This document shows positions 1-9,501 of a stretch of 64,000 nucleotides of DNA, piece after piece (the stretch's first letter is position 1; each line of letters begins with the position of its first letter). Source of the DNA: Gammaproteobacteria bacterium (lineage in GTDB: Bacteria; Pseudomonadota; Gammaproteobacteria; Nevskiales; Nevskiaceae); the NCBI GenBank assembly GCA_026398815.1, contig JAPLSA010000011.1:1-64000 (forward strand). Reading direction: 5' to 3'. The position numbers and the translations under genes were made by a program. Below the pieces are notes generated by a model. The model searched no databases. It was not told where the DNA came from and saw only the letters and a program-made list of their open reading frames with translations.

Positions 1-919
1 GCGTGGTCACCGACTTCGGCTTCACGATCACCATGCCGCGTTCGATGGCTTCCTTGTCGACGCCACGGAGGAGCAGGCCGCAGTTGTCGCCAGCGACCGT
101 CGTGTCCATTTCCTTGCGGAACATCTCGATGCCGGTGACGACGGACTGCATGGGCTCTTCGCGCAGGCCGATGATCTCGACCGGATCACCGATCTTGGCG
201 GTACCGCGCTCGACACGACCGGTGGCGACGGTGCCGCGACCCGAGATCGAGAACACGTCTTCGACAGGCAGCAGGAACGGCTTGTCGATTTCGCGCTGCG
301 GTTCCGGAATGTAGGAGTCCAGCGCGTCGTACAGCTCTTCCAGACGAGCAACCCAGACCGGGTCGCCGGCAATCGCCTTCGTCGCCGAGCCCTTAATCAC
401 CGGGCAGTCATCCGGGAAGCCGTACTTGCCGAGCAGGTCGCGCACTTCCATTTCGACCAGTTCCAGCAGTTCGGCGTCTTCAACGAGGTCGCACTTGTTC
501 AGCCACACCACGATGCGCGGAACGTTGACCTGCTTCGCCAGCAGCACGTGCTCGCGAGTCTGCGGCATCGGGCCGTCGGTCGCCGACACCACCAGGATCG
601 CGCCGTCCATCTGCGCGGCACCGGTGATCATGTTCTTGACGTAGTCCGCGTGTCCCGGGCAATCAACGTGCGCGTAATGACGCGCCTTCGTCGAGTACTC
701 CACGTGCGACGTGGCGATCGTCAGGATCTTCGTCGAGTCACGACGGCCCTGCGATTCCGATGCCTTCGCAACCTGGTCGTACGGCACATACGTGCCCCAG
801 CCCTTGTCCGCGCTGATCTTCGTCAGCGCCGCCGTCGTCGTCGTCTTGCCGTGGTCAACGTGACCAATCGTCCCCACGTTCACGTGCGGCTTGGTACGGT
901 CAAATTTCTCTTTTGCCAT
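1..919 (-). CDS. tuf: Elongation factor Tu, 5' part (cut by window start)
   Basis: This is the GTPase that delivers aminoacyl-tRNA to the ribosome in the cytoplasm. Translation from the ATG at 919 begins [20 protein letters not shown] and continues into the G1 loop GHVDHGKT, an unmistakable EF-Tu N-terminus. About 306 codons are inside the window; the C-terminal domains lie off the left edge. It follows tRNA-Tyr, -Gly and -Thr on the same strand, the classic tufB arrangement of gammaproteobacteria, so it is probably co-transcribed with them. A hairpin between tRNA-Thr and the start codon may modulate read-through. Confidence 0.97.
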   Translation of the reverse strand, partial: MAKEKFDRTKPHVNVGTIGHVDHGKTTTTAALTKISADKGWGTYVPYDQVAKASESQGRRDSTKILTIATSHVEYSTKARHYAHVDCPGHADYVKNMITGAAQMDGAILVVSATDGPMPQTREHVLLAKQVNVPRIVVWLNKCDLVEDAELLELVEMEVRDLLGKYGFPDDCPVIKGSATKAIAGDPVWVARLEELYDALDSYIPEPQREIDKPFLLPVEDVFSISGRGTVATGRVERGTAKIGDPVEIIGLREEPMQSVVTGIEMFRKEMDTTVAGDNCGLLLRGVDKEAIERGMVIVKPKSVTT

Positions 920-962
920 GGCGAAGCTCTGCTCTCTGTCGGGTATCGAGGTGAACAACAAA

Positions 963-999
963 ACCCTCCAAGTCGGCTTTTATATGCCGGCTGGAGGGT
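963..999 (-). terminator. Hairpin with U-run in the tuf leader
   Basis: On the minus strand an 8-bp stem (ACCCTCCA with TGGAGGGT), extended inside by GCCGGC/GCCGAC, is followed by TTTTGTTG. This has the shape of an intrinsic terminator lying between tRNA-Thr and tuf. It could separate stable-RNA from mRNA levels, or act as an attenuator or RNA-processing site. Function is inferred from structure only. Confidence 0.6.
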
Positions 1000-1008
1000 C
1001 TCAGGATG

Positions 1009-1031
1009 GGTGCTCACAATCGGAATCGAAC
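1009..1031 (-). repeat. Direct partial copy of the tRNA-Thr 3' end
   Basis: Twenty-three bases here are identical to positions 1121-1143, the acceptor and T-arm end of tRNA-Thr. The rest of the tRNA is absent, so this is not a gene. It lies 3' of tRNA-Thr in the transcript, just before the tuf leader hairpin. It could be a relic attachment site or a remnant of tRNA duplication. Confidence 0.85.
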
Positions 1032-1072
1032 TGACCCCGGCCGAGGCCGTGGTCATGGATGACCGTGTTGGG

Positions 1073-1094
1073 AGGTCATCGCTTCGATTCCGAT
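1073..1094 (+). repeat. Inverted partial copy of the tRNA-Thr T-arm
   Basis: Twenty-one of 22 bases match the sense sequence of the tRNA-Thr T-arm region, but in the opposite orientation to the gene. Its core TTCGATTCCGAT (1083-1094) is perfectly complementary to ATCGGAATCGAA at 1019-1030 in the direct copy, giving a 12-bp stem. A smaller hairpin (GGTCAT/ATGACC, 1051-1064) sits inside the loop. Confidence 0.75.
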
Positions 1095-1119
1095 GCAAAC
1101 GGAACCGCGTGCTGCGAAT

Positions 1120-1195
<76 letters not shown>

Positions 1196-1231
1196 GTGTG
1201 GCGAACGGCGTACTGCGGTACGGCGACGGCG

Positions 1232-1305
1232 TGGAGCGGGTGATGGGAATCGAACCCACGTCAGTAGCTTGGAAGGCTACAGCTCTACCATTGAGCTACA
1301 CCCGC
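1232..1305 (-). tRNA. tRNA-Gly(TCC)
   Basis: A 74-nt cloverleaf with encoded CCA. The acceptor GCGGGTG pairs with CACCCGC and the anticodon loop CTTCCAA carries TCC. It is the middle member of the tRNA cluster, 36 nt from tRNA-Thr and 34 nt from tRNA-Tyr. Confidence 0.97.
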
Positions 1306-1339
1306 CTGACTGCCCGACCCCGCTTGCTGCGAAACACTG

Positions 1340-1425
<86 letters not shown>

Positions 1426-1453
1426 GCAGTGCAGCCGTCACAGCGAGCGGCGG

Positions 1454-1482
1454 ATTCTGGTGACATTGGGCCGCCTCGTCAA
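1454..1482 (-). promoter_or_regulatory. Sigma70-type promoter of the tRNA-tuf operon
   Basis: On the minus strand TTGACG (complement of 1477-1482) and CAGAAT (1454-1459) are separated by exactly 17 bp. A GC-rich discriminator follows, as expected for a stringently controlled stable-RNA promoter. The 5' end of tRNA-Tyr is 29 nt downstream of the -10 box. Confidence 0.75.
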
Positions 1483-1553
1483 GCGAAAAATGCACGTGCG
1501 CGACGAAATTCACGCAACGGACGCAAATGCCCGCCGAAACCTTCCCGGAACCC

Positions 1554-4049
1554 TCAGGTACCGCGCGGCTTGGCACGTGCCGTCGGGGCGGCGACCAGCG
1601 GATCGTCCGGCCACGGATGGCGCGGATAGCGGCCCTTCAGCTCCTTGCGCACCTCGGCGTAGGTGCGTGCCCAGAAGCCGGCCAGATCGCGGGTGACCTG
1701 GATCGGCCGCCGGCCCGGCGACAGCAGATGCAGCGCCACGGCCATGCGACCGTCATCCACCGTTGGCGTGCGCGTGGCTCCGAACAGCTCCTGCAGCTTC
1801 ACCGCCAGCACCGGCGGTGCGCCGTCGGCGGCATATTCGAGGGCGACCCGCGAACCGCTTGGCACCTCGAGGTGGGTCGGCGCCAGCCTCGCCAGCCGCT
1901 GCTGCTGGGGGTAATCGAGCTGATTGTTAAGCAGGCTGGCCAGATCGAGCCGGGCCAGATGATCACGCCGGCTGATGCCGCCGAGATGCGGCGCCAGCCA
2001 GTGGTCGAGCTGCTCGTACAGCGTGTCGTCATCAAGCGCCGGCCAGTCCTCGGTCGGCCGCCAACGGCGCAGGCTCATCACCCGCGCCTGGAACTGCCGC
2101 GCCGCGTCGGTCCATGGCAGCGCCGACAGCCCGAGGCTGCGCAGGCCGACGATCATCGCCGCCCGCTGCCGCTCGCCTTCCGGCTGCGCCAGCGGCTTGC
2201 GTTCGAGCACGATCGCGCCGAGCCGCGTCTGGCGCTCGGCCAGCACCGCCTGCTGCTGCTCGTTCCACGTCACTTCGATGGTGTTCTCGATCCGCGCCGC
2301 ATGGTCGCGCAGCACGTCGCCGGTGCTGATCGCCGCGGCCGCCCGGATGCGCCGAGGCGCGCCGGGTTCCCAGTGGGCGATCGCCAGCCACTCCGAAGCC
2401 GCCAGCGCGTCGCGTTCCGGCACCCGCGCCTCGCCGCCATCGGCGCACAGGTAGCCGACATCGCGGACGCTGCGCGACTCCGCGCGGCGCAGCGCCAGCC
2501 GCTCCGGATAGGCCAGCGCCACGATCCGGCCGATGGCGTCGACCTCCACCGCCTCGCGTTCGTCGGCATCGATCAGCCGCAGCAGCTGGCGCACGGTGTC
2601 GCGCATCCGCCGCAGCGCGCCAGGATCGCCGCGGCCGGCGACCGCATTGCGCACCGCCTGCGCGAGGTCCGGGCCGCTGTCGCGTTCGTCGAGCACGGCT
2701 GCGGTCCAGGCACCGACGCCGGCCAGCCCGGCTGCCTTGGCGACGACCAGCAGGTGGGCGATGCGTGGCGCCGCCGGTAGCCGCGCCAAGGCTCGGCCGT
2801 GGGCGGTGATCCGGCCGTCGCCGGCGATCGCCCCGATCGCCGCCAGCAGCTCGCGGGCCTGCGTCCAGGCGGCGGTCGGCGGCGGATCGAGCAGCGGCAG
2901 CTGCGCCGGATCGGCCGCGCCCCAGACCGCCAGTTCCAGCGCCAGCCGTGACAGGTCGACCGCCAGGATGTCCGGCGTGTCGTGGGCCGGCAGCTGGCCG
3001 TGCTGGTCACGGCTCCACAGGCGGATCGCGGTGCCCGGCCCGAGGCGGCCGGCGCGGCCGGCGCGCTGATCCGCGCTGGCCCGGGAAATCCGCTGCAGTT
3101 CCAGCGCGTTGGCGCCGGCGCCGAGATCGAAGCGGGCGACCCGCGCATAGCCGGCATCGACCACCGTGGTGACGCCTTCGACGGTCAGGCTGGTCTGGGC
3201 GATGTTGGTCGACAGAATCACCTTGCGGCGGCCGTCGCGGGTCGGCGTCAGCGCGGCGTCCTGCTCGGCACTCGACAGATCGCCGTACAGCGGATGGATC
3301 GCCACCTCGCGCAGCCGCGCTTCGAGCAGGCGCTGCGCGCCACGGATCTCGCGGGCGCCGGGCAGGAAGGCCAGCACGTCGCCGTCGCGTTCGGCCAGCG
3401 CGCTGGCGCAGGCATCGGCCACGGCCTGATCGATCGCCGTGCCCGGACGCGGCGGCGCGAAACGCACGTCGACCGGAAACATCCGGCCGCCGGCTTCGAC
3501 CACCGGCGCATCGCCGAGCAGCTTGGCGACGCGGACGCTGTCGAGCGTGGCCGACATCACCAGCACCCGCAGGTCCTCGCGCAGGTTGGCGACGACATCC
3601 AGGGTCAACGCCAGCGCCAGATCGGCGTCGAGGCTGCGCTCGTGGAACTCGTCGAAGATCACCAGGCCAACGCCGGGCAGCTCCGGATCGGCCTGCAGGC
3701 GGCGAGTCAGCAGGCCTTCGGTGATCACCTCGATGCGGGTGCCTGCACCGATCTTCCGCTCGAAGCGCACCTGGTAGCCGACCGTCTCTCCGGCCTTCTC
3801 GCCCAGCAGGCTGGCCATCCGCGCCGCCGAAGCGCGGGCAGCGACCCGGCGCGGCTCCAGCATCACGATCTTCTTGCCGGCGAGCCAGGGGGCGTCGAGC
3901 AGCGCCAGCGGGATCACCGTGGTCTTGCCGGAACCCGGCGGCGCGGCCAGCACCGCGCGGCCGCCCGGCACATCCAGCGCCTGCCGCAGCGCCGGCAGCG
4001 CGGCCAGCGCCGGATACTCCGGCAGGCGGATCGGTCGGCCGGTGGACAC
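1554..4049 (-). CDS. hrpB: ATP-dependent RNA helicase HrpB
   Basis: A DEAH-box helicase of 831 residues, the usual HrpB length. Near the N-terminus is Walker A APPGSGKTT (K42), followed by the DEAH-family motif DEFHE at about residue 130, then motif VMSATLD and the C-terminal helicase motifs QRAGRAGR. The HrpB-specific C-terminal region ends near HPWPDDPL. The protein is probably cytoplasmic with a role in RNA metabolism; its exact substrate is not settled in the family. It ends about 70 nt from the tRNA promoter and starts 2 nt after the MOSC gene stop on the same strand, so the two are probably co-transcribed. Confidence 0.95.
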   Translation of the reverse strand: MSTGRPIRLPEYPALAALPALRQALDVPGGRAVLAAPPGSGKTTVIPLALLDAPWLAGKKIVMLEPRRVAARASAARMASLLGEKAGETVGYQVRFERKIGAGTRIEVITEGLLTRRLQADPELPGVGLVIFDEFHERSLDADLALALTLDVVANLREDLRVLVMSATLDSVRVAKLLGDAPVVEAGGRMFPVDVRFAPPRPGTAIDQAVADACASALAERDGDVLAFLPGAREIRGAQRLLEARLREVAIHPLYGDLSSAEQDAALTPTRDGRRKVILSTNIAQTSLTVEGVTTVVDAGYARVARFDLGAGANALELQRISRASADQRAGRAGRLGPGTAIRLWSRDQHGQLPAHDTPDILAVDLSRLALELAVWGAADPAQLPLLDPPPTAAWTQARELLAAIGAIAGDGRITAHGRALARLPAAPRIAHLLVVAKAAGLAGVGAWTAAVLDERDSGPDLAQAVRNAVAGRGDPGALRRMRDTVRQLLRLIDADEREAVEVDAIGRIVALAYPERLALRRAESRSVRDVGYLCADGGEARVPERDALAASEWLAIAHWEPGAPRRIRAAAAISTGDVLRDHAARIENTIEVTWNEQQQAVLAERQTRLGAIVLERKPLAQPEGERQRAAMIVGLRSLGLSALPWTDAARQFQARVMSLRRWRPTEDWPALDDDTLYEQLDHWLAPHLGGISRRDHLARLDLASLLNNQLDYPQQQRLARLAPTHLEVPSGSRVALEYAADGAPPVLAVKLQELFGATRTPTVDDGRMAVALHLLSPGRRPIQVTRDLAGFWARTYAEVRKELKGRYPRHPWPDDPLVAAPTARAKPRGT

Positions 4050-4051
4050 GC

Positions 4052-4708
4052 TCAGTTGGCCCGCAGCCAGGCGATGCGCTGATCCAGCTTCTGCTGCCAG
4101 TTGACCGCCAGCCCCGGCGTGTCGCGCAACCGCTGCAGCGCGTCCGGGTCAGGCCGGTGCTCGTGCACCAGCGCCCAGAACGCAGCCAAGGTCGGCGCGC
4201 CCGACGCGCGCTCGAGCAGTTCGATGCTGTCGCCGAGTTCCACCGTGCCGGTCTCGATGACCCGGTAGTACCAGCCGGCGATGCCGTCTTCGGCGATCGC
4301 CCGGGTCATGCCGTCGACGCCGTGGCGGGCCTCGATCTTCCAGCACGGCTGGCGCGGCTGGCAGAGCTGCACCCGCGCCGTGCCGACCGCGAACACGTCG
4401 CCGATGCAGACCGTGGTCTCGTCGGCGCCGAGGGTCGAGAAATTCTCGCCGAGCGTGCCGGGGCCAAGGGTGGTCGCGGCCTCCGGAAAGCGCGCTGCCA
4501 GCCGGGCATGGGTTTCGGCCGGGAAGTGGTGCAGCGCCTTGTCCGGCCCGCCGTGCACGCGGCGATCGGCCTGGGCATCGCCGCTCAGGCCTTCACGGCC
4601 GATGGCCATCCGGCCGCTGACCGGGGTCTTGAAGATCGCGGTCGGCCGGCCGTCACCCGGCATCGCCTGCACCTGACCGGCGTAGAGCCCGGTGATGATC
4701 AGTTTCAT
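4052..4708 (-). CDS. MOSC domain protein, YiiM type
   Basis: A protein of 218 residues starting MKLIITGLYAG at the ATG at 4708; an in-frame extension upstream is non-conserved and overlaps the divergent opgD region. The motifs VHGGPDKALHHF, GTLGENFST and QPRQPCWK, with the conserved cysteine of the YiiM/MOSC fold, support the assignment. Family members use a molybdenum cofactor in sulfur or N-oxygenated-base chemistry; the substrate cannot be read from sequence. It is directly upstream of hrpB on the same strand and divergent from opgD. Confidence 0.88.
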   Translation of the reverse strand: MKLIITGLYAGQVQAMPGDGRPTAIFKTPVSGRMAIGREGLSGDAQADRRVHGGPDKALHHFPAETHARLAARFPEAATTLGPGTLGENFSTLGADETTVCIGDVFAVGTARVQLCQPRQPCWKIEARHGVDGMTRAIAEDGIAGWYYRVIETGTVELGDSIELLERASGAPTLAAFWALVHEHRPDPDALQRLRDTPGLAVNWQQKLDQRIAWLRAN

Positions 4709-4763
4709 GCGGATATTATGGGCGACGCCGACACGGCTCGGCCTTTCCCGCTCCGAACGACTC

Positions 4764-6362
4764 ATGCAAAGACGTGAACTCCTGAAATCGCTGTCGGCCG
4801 GTGCCGGCGCGCTCGCCACCGGTGTGTCCGCCAGTGCCGAAGCTGCTGCCGCGCCGAAGCTCAAGCTGCTCGGCAAGCCGCAGCCCTTCGACTATTCGTG
4901 GCTCAAGGGCCAGGCCCGGCAGATGGCCTCGGTGGCCTATCTGGCCGCACCGCGCGATCTGCCGAAAACCCTGCAGGGGTTGGATTTCGACCGCTACCAG
5001 AACATCCGCTTCAAGGCCGACCGCAGCCTGTGGGCGAAGGACGACCTCAGCTTCCAGGTGCGCTTCTTCCACATGGGCCTGTTCTTCAAGGACCCGGTGC
5101 GGATGTTCGAGATCGTCGGCGGCCAGGCCCAGGAAATCGCCTACGACTCGACCCTGTTCGACTTCGGCAAGTCCGGCGTCAAGGCGGCCCAGCTGCCGAC
5201 CGACCTCGGCTTCGCCGGTTTCCGCGTGCTGTTCCACACCGATCTGGAGCGCGATGTCGGCGCCTGGCTCGGCGCCAGCTATTTCCGCGCGGTCGGCGGC
5301 GACTGGCAGTACGGCATGTCGGCGCGCGGCCTGGCGATCGACACCGGCGCGCCGACGCCGGAGGAATTCCCGCGCTTCACCGCCTACTGGCTGGAACGCC
5401 CGGCACCCGGTTCCAACAAGCTGGTCATCTACGCGCTGATGGATTCGCCGAGCGTGGCCGGCGCCTACCGCTTCGAGATCGCGCCGGGCCAGAGCCATGT
5501 GATGGAGATCGATGCAGCGCTGTATCCGCGCCGCAAGATCGAGCGCCTCGGCATCGCGCCGGGCACCAGCATGTACCAGACCGGCGAGAACGACCGTCGT
5601 CTCGCCTACGACTACCGCCCGGAAATCCACGATTCCGACGGCCTGCAGATGTGGACCGGCGCCGGCGAATGGATCTGGCGGCCGCTGGTCAACCCGACCG
5701 GTCTGCGCTTCAACAGCTTCCTCGACAACAATCCGCGCGGCTTCGGCCTGATGCAGCGCGACCAGAACTTCGACCACTACCAGGACGACGGCGCGTTCTA
5801 CGACCTGCGGCCGAGCCTGTGGGTCGAGCCGAAGGGCGACTGGGGCAAGGGTTCGGTGCAGCTGGTGGAGATTCCGACCGCCGACGAGACCTTCGACAAC
5901 ATGGTCGCGTTCTGGAACCCGGAAAAGAAGCCGATGCCGGGCGAGGAACTGCTCTACGCCTACCGCCTGCACTGGGGCCGCAAGCCGCCGGTAGCGCCGC
6001 GCCTGGCCACCGTGCAGGCCACGCGAACCGGCCTCGGCGGCGTGGTCGGCCAGAAGCGCCAGTATTTCTCGTGGCGCTTCGCGGTCGACTTCGCCGGCGG
6101 CGACCTGGCCCTGCTCGGCAGCAACACCAAGGTCGAGGCTGTCATCAGCGCCTCGCGCGGCACCATCGAACTGACCTCGGCGCGGCCGCTGCATGCGATC
6201 AAGGGCTATCGCGCGATCTTCGACATCCGCCCGCCGGATGACTCCACCGATCCGATCGACCTGCGGCTGTTCCTGAAGTCGGTCGGCCAGCCGCTCAGCG
6301 AAACCTGGGTCTACCAGTACAACCCGCCGGCGCCGGCGGACCGGCACCTCGACCGGCTGTAA
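4764..6362 (+). CDS. opgD: Periplasmic glucan biosynthesis protein D
   Basis: A protein of 532 residues starting MQRRELLKSLSAGAG at 4764, a twin-arginine-type signal (RRELLK) followed by a hydrophobic stretch and an ASA-type cleavage site. That signal favours this ATG over the in-frame ATG at 4692. The body matches the OpgD/MdoD family: FDYSWLKGQAR near the mature N-terminus, then FPRFTAYWLERP, LYPRRKIERLGIAPGTSM and NNPRGFGLMQRD. OpgD shapes the backbone of osmoregulated periplasmic glucans. No opgG or opgH lies nearby, so this member stands apart from its usual partners. Confidence 0.93.
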   Translation: MQRRELLKSLSAGAGALATGVSASAEAAAAPKLKLLGKPQPFDYSWLKGQARQMASVAYLAAPRDLPKTLQGLDFDRYQNIRFKADRSLWAKDDLSFQVRFFHMGLFFKDPVRMFEIVGGQAQEIAYDSTLFDFGKSGVKAAQLPTDLGFAGFRVLFHTDLERDVGAWLGASYFRAVGGDWQYGMSARGLAIDTGAPTPEEFPRFTAYWLERPAPGSNKLVIYALMDSPSVAGAYRFEIAPGQSHVMEIDAALYPRRKIERLGIAPGTSMYQTGENDRRLAYDYRPEIHDSDGLQMWTGAGEWIWRPLVNPTGLRFNSFLDNNPRGFGLMQRDQNFDHYQDDGAFYDLRPSLWVEPKGDWGKGSVQLVEIPTADETFDNMVAFWNPEKKPMPGEELLYAYRLHWGRKPPVAPRLATVQATRTGLGGVVGQKRQYFSWRFAVDFAGGDLALLGSNTKVEAVISASRGTIELTSARPLHAIKGYRAIFDIRPPDDSTDPIDLRLFLKSVGQPLSETWVYQYNPPAPADRHLDRL

Positions 6363-6437
6363 GGCCAGGCCTGCACTGGCGCAGCCGCACGGCCTGCGGT
6401 TCGGCCCCATCATGGCGGCCGAACCGCAGGAGGAATC

Positions 6438-6917
6438 GTGACGATGTGGCAACTGACCGTGCCGTGGTGGGAGCTGGTGCTGCGCTCGATCGCCGTCTAC
6501 CTGTTCCTGCTGGCGCTGCTGCGCGCCACTGGCCGGCGGCAGGTTTCACAGCTGTCGCCGTTCGATCTGGTGCTGCTGCTGGTGCTGTCGAACGCCGTGC
6601 AGAACTCGATGAATGCCGGCGACAACTCCCTGATCGGCGGCCTGATCTCGGCTACCACGCTGATCGCCATCAACTACCTGTTCGACTACGCGACCACCGC
6701 CAGCAAGCGCTGCGAGCACCTGCTGGTCGGCCGGCCGCAGATCCTCATCCGCAATGGCCGGCTGCGCCCGGACACGCTGGCCGCAGCCGACCTGTCGCGC
6801 CGTGACCTGAACGCCGCGCTGCGCAAGGCCGGCTGCATCCGCATCGACGAGGTTCGCGTGGCCATGCTGGAAACCAATGGCGCGATCAGCGTCGTGCTGC
6901 GCCGGAGCAAGGGATGA
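6438..6917 (+). CDS. DUF421 (YetF-like) membrane protein
   Basis: A protein of 159 residues with about three N-terminal membrane helices and a cytosolic tail. RSIAVYLFLLALLRATGRRQVSQLSPFDLVLLLVLSNAVQ is characteristic of DUF421. A strong Shine-Dalgarno AGGAGG (6428-6433) lies 4 nt before a GTG (6438) and 10 nt before an in-frame ATG (6444), so either start is possible. Its stop overlaps the next gene by 4 nt (ATGA), implying translational coupling. The molecular function of the family is poorly known. Confidence 0.88.
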   Translation: MTMWQLTVPWWELVLRSIAVYLFLLALLRATGRRQVSQLSPFDLVLLLVLSNAVQNSMNAGDNSLIGGLISATTLIAINYLFDYATTASKRCEHLLVGRPQILIRNGRLRPDTLAAADLSRRDLNAALRKAGCIRIDEVRVAMLETNGAISVVLRRSKG

Positions 6918-8149
6918 GCCTGCCCAACGCGCGCCGGGTCGCCGTCATCGGCGGCGGGCCGGCCGGACTGATGGCGGCGGAAACGCTGGCGGCAGCCGGC
7001 TGCGCCGTCGATGTCTATGACGCCATGCCGAACTGCGGCCGCAAGTTCCTGATCGCCGGCCTCGGCGGCCTGAACCTGACCCATGCCGAAGCGTTCGCGC
7101 CGTTCGTCTCCCGCTACGGCAGCCGCGCCGAAACGCTGCAGCCGATGCTCGAAGCCTTCGGCGCCGCGCAGCTGCGCGACTGGGCGAAGGGCCTCGGCAT
7201 CGACACCTTCGTCGGCACCTCGCAGCGCGTCTTTCCGGCCGACCTGAAGGCCGCGCCGCTGCTGCGCGGCTGGCTGCGCCGGCTGCGCGAGGCCGGCGTG
7301 CGCTTTCACCTGCGCCATCGCTGGACCGGCTGGAACGCCGATGGCGCCTTGCAGTTCGATGGCCCGGACGGCGCGCTGGCGGTGACGCCGGACGCCACCG
7401 TGCTGGCGCTGGGCGGCGGCAGCTGGCGGCGGCTCGGTTCCGATGGCCGCTGGGCTGCGCTGCTCGCCGGGCGCGGCATCGACATCGCGCCGCTGCAGCC
7501 ATCCAACTGCGGCTTCGAGGCCGGCTGGAGCGCGATCCTGCGCGAACGCGGCGCCGGCCAGCCGGTCAAGCCGGTGGCCGCCCGGCTGGCGCCCGCGCAG
7601 GGCGGCGACGGCGCGTTTCATCAGGGCGAGTTCATCGTCACGGCGGTCGGCGTCGAAGGCAGCCTGATCTATGCCCTATCCGCCGAACTGCGCGACGCGA
7701 TCCGTCGCGATGGCCACGCGCAGCTGCAACTGGATCTGCTGCCCGGCACGCCGCTCGACCGGCTGGCCGCCAAGCTGGCGGCGCCGCGCGGCAAGCAGTC
7801 GATGGCCAAGCACCTGCACCGCTGCGGCATCGACGGCGTCAAGGCCGCGCTACTGCGGGAATGCGCGACGGCCGACGTGTTCGATGATCCGGCGCGGCTG
7901 GCCGGCGCGATCAAGTGCCTCGACGTCCGCCTGCTCGCGCCCCGGCCGATCGACGACGCCATCTCCACCGCCGGCGGCGTGCGCTTCGAAGCGCTCGACA
8001 GTCAGCTGATGCTGACCGCGCAGCCCGGCGTGTTCTGCGCCGGCGAAATGCTCGACTGGGAAGCGCCGACCGGCGGCTATCTGCTGACCGCCTGCTTCGC
8101 CAGCGGCCGCGCCGCCGGACTTGGCGCGGCGGCATGGCTGGCGGCCTGA
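6914..8149 (+). CDS. HI0933/YhiN-family FAD flavoprotein
   Basis: A protein of 411 residues. An N-terminal Rossmann motif GGGPAGLMAAETLAAAG is followed by the family hallmark GRKFLIAGLGGLNLTHAE, and by TGGYLLTACFASGRAAG near the C-terminus. These match the TIGR03862/HI0933-like oxidoreductases, which bind FAD; the substrate is unknown. It overlaps the DUF421 gene by 4 nt and converges on queA with a 10-nt gap. Confidence 0.9.
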   Translation: MSLPNARRVAVIGGGPAGLMAAETLAAAGCAVDVYDAMPNCGRKFLIAGLGGLNLTHAEAFAPFVSRYGSRAETLQPMLEAFGAAQLRDWAKGLGIDTFVGTSQRVFPADLKAAPLLRGWLRRLREAGVRFHLRHRWTGWNADGALQFDGPDGALAVTPDATVLALGGGSWRRLGSDGRWAALLAGRGIDIAPLQPSNCGFEAGWSAILRERGAGQPVKPVAARLAPAQGGDGAFHQGEFIVTAVGVEGSLIYALSAELRDAIRRDGHAQLQLDLLPGTPLDRLAAKLAAPRGKQSMAKHLHRCGIDGVKAALLRECATADVFDDPARLAGAIKCLDVRLLAPRPIDDAISTAGGVRFEALDSQLMLTAQPGVFCAGEMLDWEAPTGGYLLTACFASGRAAGLGAAAWLAA

Positions 8150-8159
8150 TGGCGTTTGC

Positions 8160-9203
8160 TCAGGCCGGCGACCGACGCCCGGGCAGCCACATGGCATCGC
8201 CATAGCTGAAGAAGCGGTAGCGATGCGCCACCGCATGGCGATATGCGGCGATCACCCGCTCGAAACCGCCGAACGCGCAGACCAGCATCAGCAGGGTCGA
8301 TTCCGGCAGATGGAAATTGGTCAGCAGCGCATCGACACAGCGCCATTCGTAGCCCGGCGTGATGAACAGCCGTGTTTCGCCCTGGTACGGCTGCACGCGG
8401 CCGCTCGCCGCTGCGGCCGTTTCCAGCGCCCGCACCACCGTGGTGCCGGCCGCCACCACGCGCCCGCCGCGCGCCTGGGCTGCAGCGACCGCATCAGCCA
8501 GCGCCGCCGTCACCGTCACCCGTTCGGCGTGCATGCGGTGCTGGCTCAGGTCATCGACCCGCACCGGCTGGAAGGTACCGGCGCCGACGTGCAAGGTCGC
8601 GAAGGCGATGTCGACGCCCCGGGCGCGGATCGCCGCCAGCATCGCGTCGTCGAAATGCAGGCTGGCCGTGGGCGCGGCCACCGCACCGGGCTCGCGCGCC
8701 CAGACCGTCTGGTAGCGGGCGTCATCGTCGTCGCCCGGCTTGCGCTCGATGTACGGCGGCAGCGGCAGCTCGCCGTGGGCATCGAGTGCCGCCAGCAGAT
8801 CGTCGGTGTCGAACTGCAGTTCGTAGAGATCGTCGTGCTTGGCGATCACCGTGGCGGTCAGTGCACCGTCGGCGCCGAAGGCCAGACGGCCGCCGGGCTT
8901 CGGCGTCTTGCTGGCGCGGATCTGGGCCAGCGCCTGCCGGCCGTCGAACACGCGCTCGATCATCGCCTCGATCTTGCCGCCGGAGTCCTTCGTCCCATGC
9001 AGCCGCGCACGGATCACCCGGGTGTCGTTCAGCACCAGCAGATCGCCGGCCCGCAGTTCGCCCGGAAGATCGACCACCTGGGCATCGCGAAAACCGGAAG
9101 CATCCGGGGCCACCACCAGCATCCGCCCGCCGCTGCGCGTCGCGGGCGGCGTCTGGGCAATCAGGTCCGGCGGAAGGTCGTACGAAAAATCACGGAGCTG
9201 CAT
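8160..9203 (-). CDS. queA: tRNA ribosyltransferase-isomerase QueA
   Basis: A protein of 347 residues from the ATG at 9203 (MQLRDFSYDLPPDLIAQTP). QueA transfers the ribosyl group of S-adenosylmethionine to preQ1 in tRNA to make epoxyqueuosine. Family motifs are visible: VLNDTRVIRARLHG, LPLPPYI, TASLHFD and GAGTFQPVR; the C-terminal VDALLTNFHLPESTLLMLVCAFGG is diagnostic. The upstream in-frame extension runs into tRNA-Leu and is not coding. No tgt or other queuosine gene is next to it here. Confidence 0.96.
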   Translation of the reverse strand: MQLRDFSYDLPPDLIAQTPPATRSGGRMLVVAPDASGFRDAQVVDLPGELRAGDLLVLNDTRVIRARLHGTKDSGGKIEAMIERVFDGRQALAQIRASKTPKPGGRLAFGADGALTATVIAKHDDLYELQFDTDDLLAALDAHGELPLPPYIERKPGDDDDARYQTVWAREPGAVAAPTASLHFDDAMLAAIRARGVDIAFATLHVGAGTFQPVRVDDLSQHRMHAERVTVTAALADAVAAAQARGGRVVAAGTTVVRALETAAAASGRVQPYQGETRLFITPGYEWRCVDALLTNFHLPESTLLMLVCAFGGFERVIAAYRHAVAHRYRFFSYGDAMWLPGRRSPA

Positions 9204-9213
9204 GGGCAACGGG

Positions 9214-9242
9214 TCGGATGGCGGCAGGACGGCTGCTATGAT
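9214..9242 (+). promoter_or_regulatory. Putative tRNA-Leu promoter
   Basis: A good -10 box TATGAT (9237-9242) has a weak -35 (TCGGAT, 9214-9219) 17 bp upstream and a GC-rich discriminator GCGCGCCGCGC. The tRNA begins 26 nt downstream. It lies between divergent queA and the tRNA. Confidence 0.5.
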
Positions 9243-9267
9243 GCGCGCCGCGCAAGTCTCATCGCGT

Positions 9268-9355
9268 GCCTGAGTGGCGGAATCGGTAGACGCAGCGGAC
9301 TCAAAATCCGCCGAGGCAACCCCTCGTGAGAGTTCGAGTCTCTCCTCAGGCACCA
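9268..9355 (+). tRNA. tRNA-Leu(CAA)
   Basis: An 88-nt type II tRNA with encoded CCA. The acceptor GCCTGAG pairs with CTCAGGC, the anticodon loop CTCAAAA carries CAA, and the variable arm is long. A truncated tyrosine-recombinase gene begins about 150 nt downstream, so this tRNA was probably an integration target. Confidence 0.97.
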
Positions 9356-9501
9356 GTTCGACGTTTCAAGACGGTTCAGGTCAACCCGTCTTTCTCGAAA
9401 AATCAAAGGTTTACGAGAAGACGTCGATTCACGTTGTATCAGGGCGTCCCCTGTACGCCCACGGATGTCTGGGTAACTTCCAAAACTTGGGAAAGTTACC
9501 C

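Noticed and set aside
1009-1031. A second tRNA-Thr gene
   Set aside because: Only the 3' end is present; there is no D-arm or anticodon arm.
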